NCBI RefSeq assembly: GCF_011064595.1
Contig: NZ_JAALJI010000004.1
Location: forward strand, 124,001-188,000
DNA: 64,000 nt
Origin: Paludisphaera soli
GTDB taxonomy: Bacteria > Planctomycetota > Planctomycetia > Isosphaerales > Isosphaeraceae
Direction of reading: 5' to 3'
Shown here: in pieces, positions 1-9,039 of the stretch
Layout of the letters: each line of letters begins with the position of its first letter
How positions within the stretch are numbered: the stretch's first letter is position 1
Translations under genes and position numbers: made by a program
Notes under the pieces: model-generated
Database searches by the model: none
Told to the model about the DNA's origin: nothing
Seen by the model: the letters and a program-made list of their open reading frames with translations, nothing else

Positions 1-211
1 TCGTGGGCAGGTGCAGGTCGATGTGGGTCTCGGCCGTGGGGGGGCGGAAGGTCAGGATGAAGAAGGCCAGGAGCTGGAACGCCATGTCGAGCATCGGCGC
101 GACCGGGAAATAGACGTCGTCGGGGGGGCCGGGGCGGTAGCGGCGCGACCGCCGGATCCCGTGCTCGTCCTCCTCGATGGGCGTGGTCGTCAGTTGCGGC
201 GAGACGCTCAC
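1..211 (-). CDS. ExbD/TolR-family biopolymer transport protein (partial, 5' end only)
   Basis: Only the first 70 or so codons are inside the window; the gene continues past base 1. The start is a GTG at 211 whose bases overlap the stop of the next ExbD gene (208-210), which implies translational coupling. The visible protein has a charged N-terminal cytoplasmic stretch and then one membrane segment reading VAPMLDMAFQLLAFFILTF. Asp42 in that helix matches the proton-path aspartate of ExbD/TolR. The family works with ExbB/TolQ to energise outer-membrane processes by the proton motive force. It is the third gene of the 1-1714 operon. The family call is firm; the transported substrate is unknown. 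Confidence 0.8.
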   Translation of the reverse strand, partial: MSVSPQLTTTPIEEDEHGIRRSRRYRPGPPDDVYFPVAPMLDMAFQLLAFFILTFRPPTAETHIDLHLPT

Positions 212-741
212 GGCTGCTCCCGGTTCAGGACCACGAGGCTGAAGTTGGCGAAGCCCTGAGACTGGGCGTCGGTCAGCGTCCGCCTCACCGCGCCGTAGGA
301 GGCCTCGCGGTCGGCGCGGAGGACGACGATGGTCGGCAGCTCGCCGCCTGGGTCGGGGGTCGGGGCGGGGAACTGCAGGCGCAGCGTCGGCGGCTCGGGG
401 GGCGCCGGCCCGGCGGCCGGGGCCTCCTGGATCAGCTCGAGCCCCGCGCGCCGGGAGTCGGCCTGCCGCTTCCACCACGCCGAGGCCTCGGGCCCCTCGT
501 AGGTCCGTCCGTCGGCCAGGAGGTTCCCCCGGGCGTCGATCGCGGCGGCGAGCCGATCCATCGCCAGGTCGGAGCCGGGCAGGGCGGCCGGGGCCACGGG
601 CAGCCGCACCGCGCGGGTCTCCCCTTCGATCTGGTTGCCGAAGTGGATGAGCATCATGAAGAACGTGATGAGCTGCAGGACCAGGTCCAGCAGCGGCGTC
701 AGGTTCGGGTTGAGCGAGTGCGACGTGGATGAACGCGGCAT
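208..741 (-). CDS. ExbD/TolR-family protein
   Basis: 177 residues. A short N-terminus leads to a single membrane helix (about residues 13-35) beginning NPNLTPLLDLVLQLITFF, with Asp19 in the position of the essential proton-coupling aspartate of ExbD/TolR. A periplasmic domain follows, ending in a beta-rich segment (ELPTIVVLRADREASYGAVR) typical of the ExbD periplasmic fold. There is a Pro/Ala-rich insert at about residues 105-125. It lies 25 bases after the ExbB-like gene and overlaps the next ExbD gene by 4 bases. Having two ExbD paralogues behind one ExbB is common in planctomycetes. The role as stator partner follows from the family; the specific substrate is not known. Confidence 0.85.
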   Translation of the reverse strand: MPRSSTSHSLNPNLTPLLDLVLQLITFFMMLIHFGNQIEGETRAVRLPVAPAALPGSDLAMDRLAAAIDARGNLLADGRTYEGPEASAWWKRQADSRRAGLELIQEAPAAGPAPPEPPTLRLQFPAPTPDPGGELPTIVVLRADREASYGAVRRTLTDAQSQGFANFSLVVLNREQP

Positions 742-766
742 GGCGGCCTCGACCGGGGTCGCTCGA

Positions 767-1714
767 TCACTCGGTATGGGCCGGCGGCAGCGCCGAACGG
801 GGCGGGCCGCCGGCCGACGCCGCGAGCGCCGCGTTGAGCGCGAACGGATGCGGGTGCGAGCCCGGCCCGGCGGGGCCGGGCGAGGGGGCCGGCGCGGGAG
901 CCTCGGGCTTGACCCCGGGCGCGAAGAGTTCGAGGAGCGGCTCGGCGGCCTTCTCGGCCTCCAGCGACATCCGGGCGATGCGGTTGCGGAAGAGGGCGTA
1001 GAAGTAGATGGCCGGGATTGAGATCGCGATCCCCTCGAGGGTGGCGAAGAGGGCCGTCGAGATCCCCTCGGCCAGCAGGCTGGCCTGCGGCGCGGCCCCC
1101 CGGGTGGCGATGACCCGGAAGGCCTTGATCATGCCGTAGACCGTCCCCACCAGGCCGATCATCGGGCCGAGCGTGCCGACGGTCGCCAGGTAGGTCGTCC
1201 GGTGCTCCATCTCCATCGTGGCGTCCTCGTTCGCCATCTCCATCGCCCGACGCGCCGGAGCGATCCCCGCGGGGAGCTTCTGCACGCCGGCCGCCAGCAC
1301 CCTCGCGAACAGCGAGCGGTCGGTCGCGAGCCGGTTGTAGGCGTCGCCGTAACGCCGCTGGTCCAGCAGCTCGCGAGTCTCGCGCACCAGGAGTCGAGGC
1401 GCGGCGGCCGAGGTCCGGTAGTGCAGCGCCATCCAGACCACCAGGGCCACGAGGTAGAACGACATGACCGCGATGAGGACGCCGATCAGCCCCGACGCGC
1501 GGATCATCCAGCGCAGAAACGATTCGCCGTCGCCCTCGGGCTCAGCGGCCGTCGCGCCGCCGGTCGACGGGGGGGCGGAGGCGGCCGGGGGACTCCCCCC
1601 AATCCCGTCCTGCGCCGTCGCGCGCGACGGGGAGAGGGCCCAGCAGGCCGCCAGGAGCCAGATCCCGAGCAGGGACGCGATAGCCCGCACCCGGGCTCGT
1701 CGAGATATGATCAC
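767..1714 (-). CDS. MotA/TolQ/ExbB proton channel family protein
   Basis: 315 residues. An N-terminal hydrophobic signal (about residues 12-35) is followed by an Ala/Gly/Pro linker and the ExbB/TolQ core: helix 1 at about 68-95, a cytoplasmic segment, and two closely spaced helices carrying the family signature TYLATVGTLGPMIGLVGTVYGM and a second helix around GISTALFATLEGIAISIPAI. This is the channel-forming partner of the two downstream ExbD proteins. Cleaved N-terminal extensions on ExbB are frequent in Planctomycetes and Bacteroidetes. First gene of the operon. Confidence 0.88.
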   Translation of the reverse strand: MIISRRARVRAIASLLGIWLLAACWALSPSRATAQDGIGGSPPAASAPPSTGGATAAEPEGDGESFLRWMIRASGLIGVLIAVMSFYLVALVVWMALHYRTSAAAPRLLVRETRELLDQRRYGDAYNRLATDRSLFARVLAAGVQKLPAGIAPARRAMEMANEDATMEMEHRTTYLATVGTLGPMIGLVGTVYGMIKAFRVIATRGAAPQASLLAEGISTALFATLEGIAISIPAIYFYALFRNRIARMSLEAEKAAEPLLELFAPGVKPEAPAPAPSPGPAGPGSHPHPFALNAALAASAGGPPRSALPPAHTE

Positions 1715-1909
1715 CGCCGGCCTCCCGCCTTCGTCGTCATCGATCCACCCCTCCCAACTTACTCGATCGACCCGGATGCGACAAACGCAACCGGCGAGGG
1801 CCCGGTCCGCCGGGCCTTGCGACCCCCCCCAAGCGCAAGCCTTCCCTCCTTCAGCGTCCTCGCGGTCGATCTCGTCCCGCGGATCCGCCCGCGCCGGGGC
1901 CGCGGGCGC

Positions 1910-1949
1910 AAGAGAAAGGCCCCCCCGCTCGCGGGGGAGCGGGAGGGCC
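1910..1949 (-). terminator. intrinsic terminator downstream of hppA
   Basis: Read on the minus strand, a 12-bp stem (1949-1938 pairing with 1929-1918, one G-U wobble) closes an 8-base loop and is followed by TTTCTCTT (1917-1910). It starts 44 bases after the hppA stop. Stem plus T-tract is the standard rho-independent form. The rest of 1715-1992 shows no gene. Confidence 0.7.
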
Positions 1950-1992
1950 CGGGATCACGACTTCAGGCCGGGAGCGGCGACGCGGGCGGCGA

Positions 1993-4662
1993 TCAGCGGC
2001 CCGTGCCGACGCTCTCGAAGGACTGCTCGGCCGCGCCGGCGAGTTCGGCCTCCATCTCGCGGAGTTCCTTGCTCTCGGTCTTCGAGCGCCAGACGGCCCA
2101 GCCGACGCCGGCGATGCTCAGCAGGCCGACGACGTAGAGCGCCCAGGCGTAGTCGCCCTTGCCGGTGGCCAGGATGGCGGGGATGGCCAGCAGGCTGACC
2201 ATGTTCATGACCTTGATCAGCGGGTTGAGCGCCGGGCCGGCCGTATCTTTGAGCGGGTCGCCGACGGTGTCGCCGGTGACGGCCGCCTTGTGCCGCTCCG
2301 AACCCTTGCCGGTGAACTCGGTGCGGGGCTCGTCCTCGATGAGCTTCTTGGCGTTGTCCCAGGCGCCGCCCGCGTTGGACATGAAGACGGCCAGGAGCTG
2401 GCCGACGATGATCATGCCGGCGAGGAACCCGCCGAGGGCCTGCGGGCCGAGGAAGATGCCCACGATGATCGGCACCAGGATCGCCAGCAGGGCCGGGCCC
2501 ACCAGTTCGCTCTGGGCGGCCGAGGTGCAGATGTTGACGACGCGGCCGTAGTCCGGCTTCTTGACGCCCGACCAGATGTCCTTGTCGCGGAACTGGGCCC
2601 GGCACTCCTTGACGATCAGGAACGCGGCGCGGCCCACGGCCCGGATCAGCATCGAGCTGAACAAAAGCGGCACGACGCCGCCGATCAGGGCGCCGATGAA
2701 GACCATCGGGGCGGCGACCGAGAGCTTGCCGGCCTCGTTCAGGTAGTCGCCCAGGGGCATCGTGGCGACCTTGTCCTCGCTCCCCACCGCGACGACCGCG
2801 ATGAAGCTGGAGAAGAGGCTCACCGCCGCGATCACCGCCGAGCCGATCGCGATCCCCTTGGTCTCGGCCTTGGTGGTGTTGCCCACCGCGTCGAGGTCGG
2901 CCAGGATCTGGCGGGCGCGGTTGTAGTTCTCCTCGCCCATCTCCTCCTTGTCGTAGCCCATCTCGCCGATGCCGTTGGCGTTGTCGGCCACCGGGCCGAA
3001 CACGTCCATCGAGATCGTGTTGCCGGTGAGCGTGAGCATGCCGATGCCGCACATGGCCACGCCGTAGGCCACGAACAACGGGCTCGCCCCCTCATAGACC
3101 ACGACCGAGAGGAAGATGGCCCCGGCGATGACCAGGGTCGCCACCACGGCCGACTCGTAGCCGACGGCCAGCCCCTGGATGATGTTGGTCGCGTGGCCGG
3201 TCTGGCAGCTCTTGGCCAGGCTCTTCACCGGCTCATACTGCGTGTGGGTGTAGTAGCTCGTCACCTTGTTTAGGGCGATCGCCAGGATGATGCCGATGAG
3301 GCAGGTCCAGGCGGGCCGCATGTCCAGCCCCTTCACCATCCCCAGGTCGGCCCAGAACGGCTGGGCGGCGAGGATCGGGCCCTCGTAGCCGGCGGTGAAG
3401 TCCTTGAGCGAGACGCCCGAGGCCAGGGCGGCGTCGCGGGCCGCGGCGAACTCGTCGGTCACCTTGTAGCCGTAGGCGGCCTGGGGATAGCTGTGGATGT
3501 AGGCGTCGTCGAAGTGCAGGTAACCCAGGCCCAGCGCCATGAAGCCGACCACGCTGATGATCGAGCCGATCACGAAGCCGCGGTGGACCGAGTGCAGGGC
3601 CTCGTCGCTGGTGCTGTCCACCCCCGCACGGACGCTGTAGGTGCTGATGATCGAGCCGAGCACGCCGATGGCCCGGACCAAGAGCGGGAAGATCACCCCC
3701 TTGTGGCCGAAGCTGGCGTAGCCCAGGATCATCGCCGCGACGATCGTGACCTCGTAGCTCTCGAAGATGTCGGCCGCCATGCCGGCGCAGTCGCCGACGT
3801 TGTCGCCCACGTTGTCGGCGATGGTCGCCGCGTTCCGCGGGTCGTCCTCGGGGATGTTCGCCTCGACCTTGCCCACCAGGTCGGCGCCGACGTCGGCCGC
3901 CTTCGTGTAGATGCCGCCGCCGACCCGCATGAACAGGGCCAGCAGCGTGCCGCCGAAGCCGAAGCCGAGCAGGACCTCGTAGGCCTTCTCGCCGAAGATG
4001 ATGAAGATCGCCGTGCCGCCCAGCAGCCCCAGGCCGTCCGTGAGCATGCCCGTGATCGTGCCGGTGCGGTAGCCCAGCTGCATCGCGTTGCCGTAGCTCG
4101 TCCGCGCCGCGGCGGCCACGCGGAGGTTGCCCCGCACCGCCAGGTTCATGCCGACGAAGCCGACCAGCCACGAGAAGAAGGCCCCGACGAAGAACGCCGC
4201 CGCCCGCCCCACCTGCACCGCGCCGCTCGCCTGGGCGGTGAAGTAGAGGATCAGGGTCAGCAGGAAGATCAGCGGGAAGAGCGCCTTCGCCTGCCGCATG
4301 AGATAGGCCCACGCCCCCTCACGCACGGCGTCCGCCACCTCGCGCATCTTGGGCGTCCCCTGGTCCGCGCCCAGGACCTGCCCGACCAGCATCCCCGCGT
4401 AGCCGAGGCCCGCGACCGCGATCAACAGCGTCAGGATCAGGCCCACGCGCTCGGGCAGCTCGTAGTCCGTCAGCGGCTCGAACAGCTTGACCGAGTGCTC
4501 CTCCGCCGCGGCGATCGGCACCGGCGCCGGCGCGGCGGGAGCTGGGGCGGGGGCCGCCGCGGCGGGCGCGGCCGGGGCGGCCTCTTGCGCAGCGAGGTAC
4601 GCGGGGCCCATGAACATCGCCGCCGTCATGGCCAGCGACCTGAAGCCAATGCAGGGGTGCAT
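1993..4662 (-). CDS. hppA: membrane-bound proton-translocating pyrophosphatase
   Basis: 889 residues. Hydrolyses cytoplasmic PPi and pumps H+ across the membrane. Family signatures are plain: GGGIYTKAADVGADLVGKVE (PPi/Mg site), DNVGDNVGDCAGMAADIFE, and near the C-terminus GGAWDNAKKLIEDE and HKAAVTGDTVGDPLKDTAGP. About 16 membrane segments are predicted by eye. The subtype motif reads GNTTKAETKG; Lys at the position that is Ala in K+-dependent enzymes points to the K+-independent H+-pumping class. At 889 residues it is longer than the usual ~700: it has a signal-like N-terminus with an Ala/Pro linker (about residues 26-55) and an extra loop around residues 380-430. A GAGAGGG ribosome-binding site precedes the ATG. 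Single-gene unit ended by the terminator at 1910-1949. Confidence 0.95.
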   Translation of the reverse strand: MHPCIGFRSLAMTAAMFMGPAYLAAQEAAPAAPAAAAPAPAPAAPAPVPIAAAEEHSVKLFEPLTDYELPERVGLILTLLIAVAGLGYAGMLVGQVLGADQGTPKMREVADAVREGAWAYLMRQAKALFPLIFLLTLILYFTAQASGAVQVGRAAAFFVGAFFSWLVGFVGMNLAVRGNLRVAAAARTSYGNAMQLGYRTGTITGMLTDGLGLLGGTAIFIIFGEKAYEVLLGFGFGGTLLALFMRVGGGIYTKAADVGADLVGKVEANIPEDDPRNAATIADNVGDNVGDCAGMAADIFESYEVTIVAAMILGYASFGHKGVIFPLLVRAIGVLGSIISTYSVRAGVDSTSDEALHSVHRGFVIGSIISVVGFMALGLGYLHFDDAYIHSYPQAAYGYKVTDEFAAARDAALASGVSLKDFTAGYEGPILAAQPFWADLGMVKGLDMRPAWTCLIGIILAIALNKVTSYYTHTQYEPVKSLAKSCQTGHATNIIQGLAVGYESAVVATLVIAGAIFLSVVVYEGASPLFVAYGVAMCGIGMLTLTGNTISMDVFGPVADNANGIGEMGYDKEEMGEENYNRARQILADLDAVGNTTKAETKGIAIGSAVIAAVSLFSSFIAVVAVGSEDKVATMPLGDYLNEAGKLSVAAPMVFIGALIGGVVPLLFSSMLIRAVGRAAFLIVKECRAQFRDKDIWSGVKKPDYGRVVNICTSAAQSELVGPALLAILVPIIVGIFLGPQALGGFLAGMIIVGQLLAVFMSNAGGAWDNAKKLIEDEPRTEFTGKGSERHKAAVTGDTVGDPLKDTAGPALNPLIKVMNMVSLLAIPAILATGKGDYAWALYVVGLLSIAGVGWAVWRSKTESKELREMEAELAGAAEQSFESVGTGR

Positions 4663-5011
4663 GATCCCTCTCTCCGGATTGTTTCAGAAAGTTTTCGCAC
4701 CGTGGATTTCGATCGTCGATCGATCCGACGGGTGGTTCGGGGCAAAGCCGCCCAGGGCCCGTTGCAGGCCGGTGTCTCGCGAATCTGATTCGTCGCGGGG
4801 GGTGGCGTCCAGCCCGGTCTCGGCGGCATCGACGCCGCCGGCCGTAGGCCGGCTCCTCACCTTAATGTGTTCGTCGCACTTCGAGTCGATTCTTGAAGGG
4901 CGACGCCGTGATTCCTCTTCGATTAGACACGAGCTTATCCCCTTGTGGAAGGGGGATGGCGGGGAAATCGCGAGAATTTCCGGCGCGGGTCGCAGGCCGG
5001 CGTCGGCGAGA
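4663..5011. other. intergenic region between hppA and the 5012-8986 gene
   Basis: 349 bases with no supportable gene. It must hold the hppA promoter (minus strand), but I could not find a convincing -35/-10 pair. Its one clear structure is the hairpin at 4837-4853. Confidence 0.4.
4837..4853 (-). terminator. possible terminator hairpin after the 5012-8986 gene
   Basis: A perfect 7-bp stem (GCCGGCC/GGCCGGC) with a GTA loop, about 160 bases beyond the stop of the minus-strand gene. A second overlapping 6-bp stem lies at 4822-4839. There is no T-tract, so terminator function is only possible. Confidence 0.3.
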
Positions 5012-8000
5012 TCACTGCAAGTCTAAATATCGGGATGCGTTGGGTTCCATGAAGGGGCGCCGGGCCCGCGCGGCCGGCCTCGCGTACGGGCCGGCCTGCA
5101 CGTCGGACGAGCGCATTCGGCCCGTGAAGTTCGATGCCGGCCGGCAGGGGATCGGCCTCCTCGGTCGGGACGGCGACGGTTCCGATATGTTCGCCGAAGT
5201 CGGCGATGCGATGGAAACGTACGTTACGGCCGTCTCGGTCGAATTTCGCGAAATCTGTGGAATCGACGACGCGGCCGCCGTCGCCGACCACGTCCTCTCC
5301 GGGCCGCGGACTTCGAACGCGACGACGCCGGACGACCTCGCCAGGCTCTGCCGATCGCCGAGGTAGACGAACTGGAAGTAATGGATTCCCCGCGCGAACT
5401 CCTTCGAACGGAAGGCTGCGTCCGCGTAAAACCGGCCGTCGGGCGTGACCTGGACGAAGGCGAAGGGCCGGCCGTTGTCGAGGAAGAGCACCCCCCCGCT
5501 CAAGGGTGGATAGCCCTCGTACTCCGTGAGGCGGACCTGGAGTTCGACCCTGCCGTCGGCGTACTCGAAGGCGGAGGCGGCCATGTTGACGGTCCGCCTG
5601 GGGTTCTCGTAGGTCGACGCCATGCGGGCGGGGGCGAAGTCCGGGTCGCCCTCTTCATAGGAACCGATGGCTCGATAGAAGCCGGGTCGGGATCGGACGT
5701 CCTCCGGCGGCATGCCGGCCCCGCCCGCCTGCTCGACCGGCCAAACCGTCGCGGCGAACACGCCCGTCGGCTGGACGAACCAGCGTCCGGGGGACTTCAG
5801 GCCTGCGTACAGGCCCGCAAAGATCAGCGGGCGGGGACGCTCGACGACGAGCGTCACAGGCTCGGTTGTGGTGACCCGGCCCGCCTCGTCGACGACCTCG
5901 GCGCGGAAGCGGCGGCCCGATTCGGCGAAGCGGGCGGTGCCGCGGAGCCAGGGTCGGCCTTCGCCCTCGACGTCGACCCAGGCGAGCCCATCGTCGCTGA
6001 CCTGCCAGCGGACGGAGCGGTAGGCGCCGCCGCCCGGCAGCCGGATCGTGAAGGTTTCGCCCGCCACGGCCATGACGGTCCCCGGGGCCTCGACCGCGAA
6101 CGGCGGCGGGACGATTTCCGGATCGGGAGCCGGGGGAGGCTTCGGCGTGGGGGCCGTCCCCGGGAGCGGGGCCGCCAGACCGGTCGCCACGGACTCCCCG
6201 GGCGGCTTCACGACCGTGCGGTGGACGCCCGACGAAGCGGCGGCCGTCCGTGGGTCGCCGAGGTAGACGAACTGGAAGTAATGCGGGCCGGCGGAAAGCC
6301 GGACCGTCGTCGAGGCCACGACGCGACCGCCGACGACCGCCACCTGCACGAACGCGAAAGGGACGCCCCCGTCGAAGAAGACGACGCCCCCGCCTGGAGC
6401 CGGGCCGGTCCCGGACGAATCGAGGACCGCCGTGATCGTCGTCGCCGCGCCGAGCGTCGCCTCCGCCGGCGTCTCCGCGTTCAACGTGGATCGGTTCCTC
6501 TCGACCCAGAGGGTCCGCACGTTGCTCGCCGGGGCCGAGACGTCGTCGCCCAGGTAGGAGACGCGCAGGTCGCGGGCCCCCGCCGCGGCCGCGCCGGGGA
6601 TCGTGAAGACGGCCCGGCCGTCGACCAGCGCGGCCTCGTAGGGGCCGAAGTCGGACGACGGCCAGTACGATTCCAGACGGACGATCCCGGTGGGCGTCGG
6701 CAGGCCGGGGACGGCCGCGTCGACCCGGACCACCAGCGTGACCGGCGCCCCGACCGGGGCGGGATTGACGTTGAACGCCAGGGCGATCTGCGGCTCCGCG
6801 CGATCGGCCCGGAGCAGGGCGGGGAGGCTGGCGCGGGACGCGCCCGACTCGGGGTCGACGAACACGACCCGGAAGAGGTCCCCGGCGTCGGCCGCCCTGA
6901 TTGAGAATTGCAGGGTCGAGCCCGTCAAGCCGCCGGAGGAAGTCGTCCGCACCTCGCCGGCGGCGTCGCGCCAGGAGGCTCCGCCGTCGTCGCTGGCCTG
7001 CCACCGGGCCTCCAGGCCCGGGGCGTCGGCCGCGGCGTAATACGTCGCCGGCCGGCCGACGATGAGGTCCTGGGGGAACGGGCCCTCCACGACGTCGAAC
7101 CCGTCGACGAGGTCGAACGCGTAGATCGCGCCACTGCGGCCCCGCGCGCCGTCCCTCGCGTCCGAGACGACGACGAACCCGTCGCCGGTGAGCGCGGCAC
7201 CCAGGCCGAACAGCATTCCCGACGGTTCCTCGAGGGGGGTCTTGCGAGGTCCGGGCACCCAACCCGACTCGGAACGCCGGAAGACGATCGCCACGCCCCG
7301 GGTGTCCTCTCGGTCGATCCAGGCGCCGAACGCGGTCGTCAACGCGACCGAGCCGTCGTGGTTGACGTCGATCGCCTCGCCGACGTCCCAGACGCGCCAC
7401 TCTTCCGGGATGCCGAGGTAGCCCGACCGCTCCCACCCCGCCCCGACGCGAGAGAGGACCAGGATGCCCTGCGGCCCGCCGTTCCGGGTCACGGCCCCGC
7501 CCACGAACGCCGTCGAGCCGTCGCCGCTGATCGCCACTGATCTGCCCAGGATCCCGCCCACCCAGACTCCGGGCTCGGCCCGGAGCTGCGCCTGCCGGAC
7601 CCATCCCGTTCCGGAGTCGGCGTAGATGAGGGCGGCGGAGCGGTATTCGTAGAGGATCCCGTTGACGGGAGCCCCCACGACCAGCGTCGCGCCGGCCGCG
7701 TCGAGGTCCAGGCTCGCGCCGAAGGAGTTGTCCGGGAGGTCTTCGGGCTTGGGGATGACGCCGGCACGCTCCCAGTCGACGCCGCTCCTCTTGAACGTCG
7801 CGATCCCGAGGCCATGGCCGACCCAGTCGCGCTCGACCGCCACGATCACGGCCCCGTCGGCCGAGACCGCAAGGGGGCCGACGAGGCGGGCGGCGTGGGA
7901 GTCCTCCGCCGCCGAGAACGTCCCCGCGATCGACCATTCGGATTCGTCGCGGATGTAGACCGAGAAGCTCGACGCGTCCCCGACGACCAGTGTCGAGCCA

Positions 8001-8986
8001 TCGTCGCTGACGGCCACCGAAGCCCCGAACTCGTAATGACCGGAATCCGGGACGATCACGGCCGTTTCGACCCAGGCGCCGCCGGACCGCTCGAAGACCC
8101 GGACCAGGCCGGGCGTGGCACTCCCTTCGCGCGGCTCTCGCGGCGTGCCCACGACCATGAGCCGGCCGTCGGGCGTGGCGTCGAGCGCGGGGTAGGCGAA
8201 CCAATCGTGGAAGACGGCCGGCGTACCCGTCTGCACGTACGGGTCGACGACCAGCGGGTAGACGGCCTCGGCGTCGTCGACGAGGATCGCGATCCTCGGG
8301 CTCCCGGGCGCGGCGACCACGGTCATGGTCGCGGGGATCGACCGGCCCTCGGCGTCGTAGGCGATCAGGCCGCCGTAGGTGGCGACGGGCGAGCCGTCGG
8401 GGCGCGACAGGGCGACGGAGGTCCCGCCCGGCTCGGGAGTCGCCGCCAGGCCGCCCACGTCGAGGACGATCGTGAGCAGGCCGTCGGCCGGCGAGTCCTC
8501 AGGCCGGGCGTCGAGCGTGAAGCCCTGCTGGAGGCCGAGCGGGCCGTTGACGTACCACTGCGTCACCGCGCCGTGGTCGTACTCGACCCGGTTGGCCGCC
8601 GTCGCGACGGTCGCCGCGCCGAGCGGCCGGATTTCGTCGCCGTAGCCGAGGCCCGCCACGGTCAGCGTCCAGGAGTCCGCGCCGGCGGCGATGCGGAAGC
8701 CGTCGGCGGCGACGGTCGCGGCGTAGGCGTTGGCGGGGTTCGCCAGCGCGTACACCTCAGGGCCCGCCGCCACGGCGACGTAGGACCGGTCTTCGCGTCC
8801 GAGCGACTCCGAGGCGGCGTAGCGGGCCTCGATGGGCATTCCCGCCGACAGGCCCGCCGCCGGCGCCCGCCGACCCTCCAGAGGCTCGAGGCCCGGCCGG
8901 AGCCGACGCCTCGCGGCCGGCGGCCCCCCGGCTCCGAGTCTCTCGAATCGTGAAATCGGCCGCGTCCCGCTCGGTGGATTCTTCAT
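5012..8986 (-). CDS. large secreted FG-GAP/Ig-like repeat protein with LEPR-like N-terminal tag
   Basis: 1324 residues from the ATG at 8986; a GTG at 9079 would add 31 residues. The N-terminus is Arg-rich and ends in RLRPGLEPLEGRRAPA, a variant of the planctomycetal LEPR-XLL tag seen on exported giant proteins. Order after that: a beta-rich domain (about 50-250), a run of FG-GAP/propeller-like repeats with phrases such as FGASVAVSDDGSTLVVG (about 270-620), an Ig-like module with WQASDDGGASW (about 640-730), Ig-like domains, and two copies of a module ending HYFQFVYLGD. The C-terminal tail is Arg-rich. A surface or extracellular role is inferred; no enzymatic motif is seen. It is a tandem paralogue of the gene at 9040-12496. 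Confidence 0.75.
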   Translation of the reverse strand: MKNPPSGTRPISRFERLGAGGPPAARRRLRPGLEPLEGRRAPAAGLSAGMPIEARYAASESLGREDRSYVAVAAGPEVYALANPANAYAATVAADGFRIAAGADSWTLTVAGLGYGDEIRPLGAATVATAANRVEYDHGAVTQWYVNGPLGLQQGFTLDARPEDSPADGLLTIVLDVGGLAATPEPGGTSVALSRPDGSPVATYGGLIAYDAEGRSIPATMTVVAAPGSPRIAILVDDAEAVYPLVVDPYVQTGTPAVFHDWFAYPALDATPDGRLMVVGTPREPREGSATPGLVRVFERSGGAWVETAVIVPDSGHYEFGASVAVSDDGSTLVVGDASSFSVYIRDESEWSIAGTFSAAEDSHAARLVGPLAVSADGAVIVAVERDWVGHGLGIATFKRSGVDWERAGVIPKPEDLPDNSFGASLDLDAAGATLVVGAPVNGILYEYRSAALIYADSGTGWVRQAQLRAEPGVWVGGILGRSVAISGDGSTAFVGGAVTRNGGPQGILVLSRVGAGWERSGYLGIPEEWRVWDVGEAIDVNHDGSVALTTAFGAWIDREDTRGVAIVFRRSESGWVPGPRKTPLEEPSGMLFGLGAALTGDGFVVVSDARDGARGRSGAIYAFDLVDGFDVVEGPFPQDLIVGRPATYYAAADAPGLEARWQASDDGGASWRDAAGEVRTTSSGGLTGSTLQFSIRAADAGDLFRVVFVDPESGASRASLPALLRADRAEPQIALAFNVNPAPVGAPVTLVVRVDAAVPGLPTPTGIVRLESYWPSSDFGPYEAALVDGRAVFTIPGAAAAGARDLRVSYLGDDVSAPASNVRTLWVERNRSTLNAETPAEATLGAATTITAVLDSSGTGPAPGGGVVFFDGGVPFAFVQVAVVGGRVVASTTVRLSAGPHYFQFVYLGDPRTAAASSGVHRTVVKPPGESVATGLAAPLPGTAPTPKPPPAPDPEIVPPPFAVEAPGTVMAVAGETFTIRLPGGGAYRSVRWQVSDDGLAWVDVEGEGRPWLRGTARFAESGRRFRAEVVDEAGRVTTTEPVTLVVERPRPLIFAGLYAGLKSPGRWFVQPTGVFAATVWPVEQAGGAGMPPEDVRSRPGFYRAIGSYEEGDPDFAPARMASTYENPRRTVNMAASAFEYADGRVELQVRLTEYEGYPPLSGGVLFLDNGRPFAFVQVTPDGRFYADAAFRSKEFARGIHYFQFVYLGDRQSLARSSGVVAFEVRGPERTWSATAAASSIPQISRNSTETAVTYVSIASPTSANISEPSPSRPRRPIPCRPASNFTGRMRSSDVQAGPYARPAARARRPFMEPNASRYLDLQ

Positions 8987-9039
8987 CGTCGATGTTTCGG
9001 CCCAGAGAGGGGGCGGGCCCTCGTCCCGCCGTCGGGGGC

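Noticed and set aside
4487-4788. Plus-strand open frames antisense to hppA
   Set aside because: They mirror the codon bias of the gene on the other strand and have no domain or start signals; the same holds for most long antisense frames in this window.
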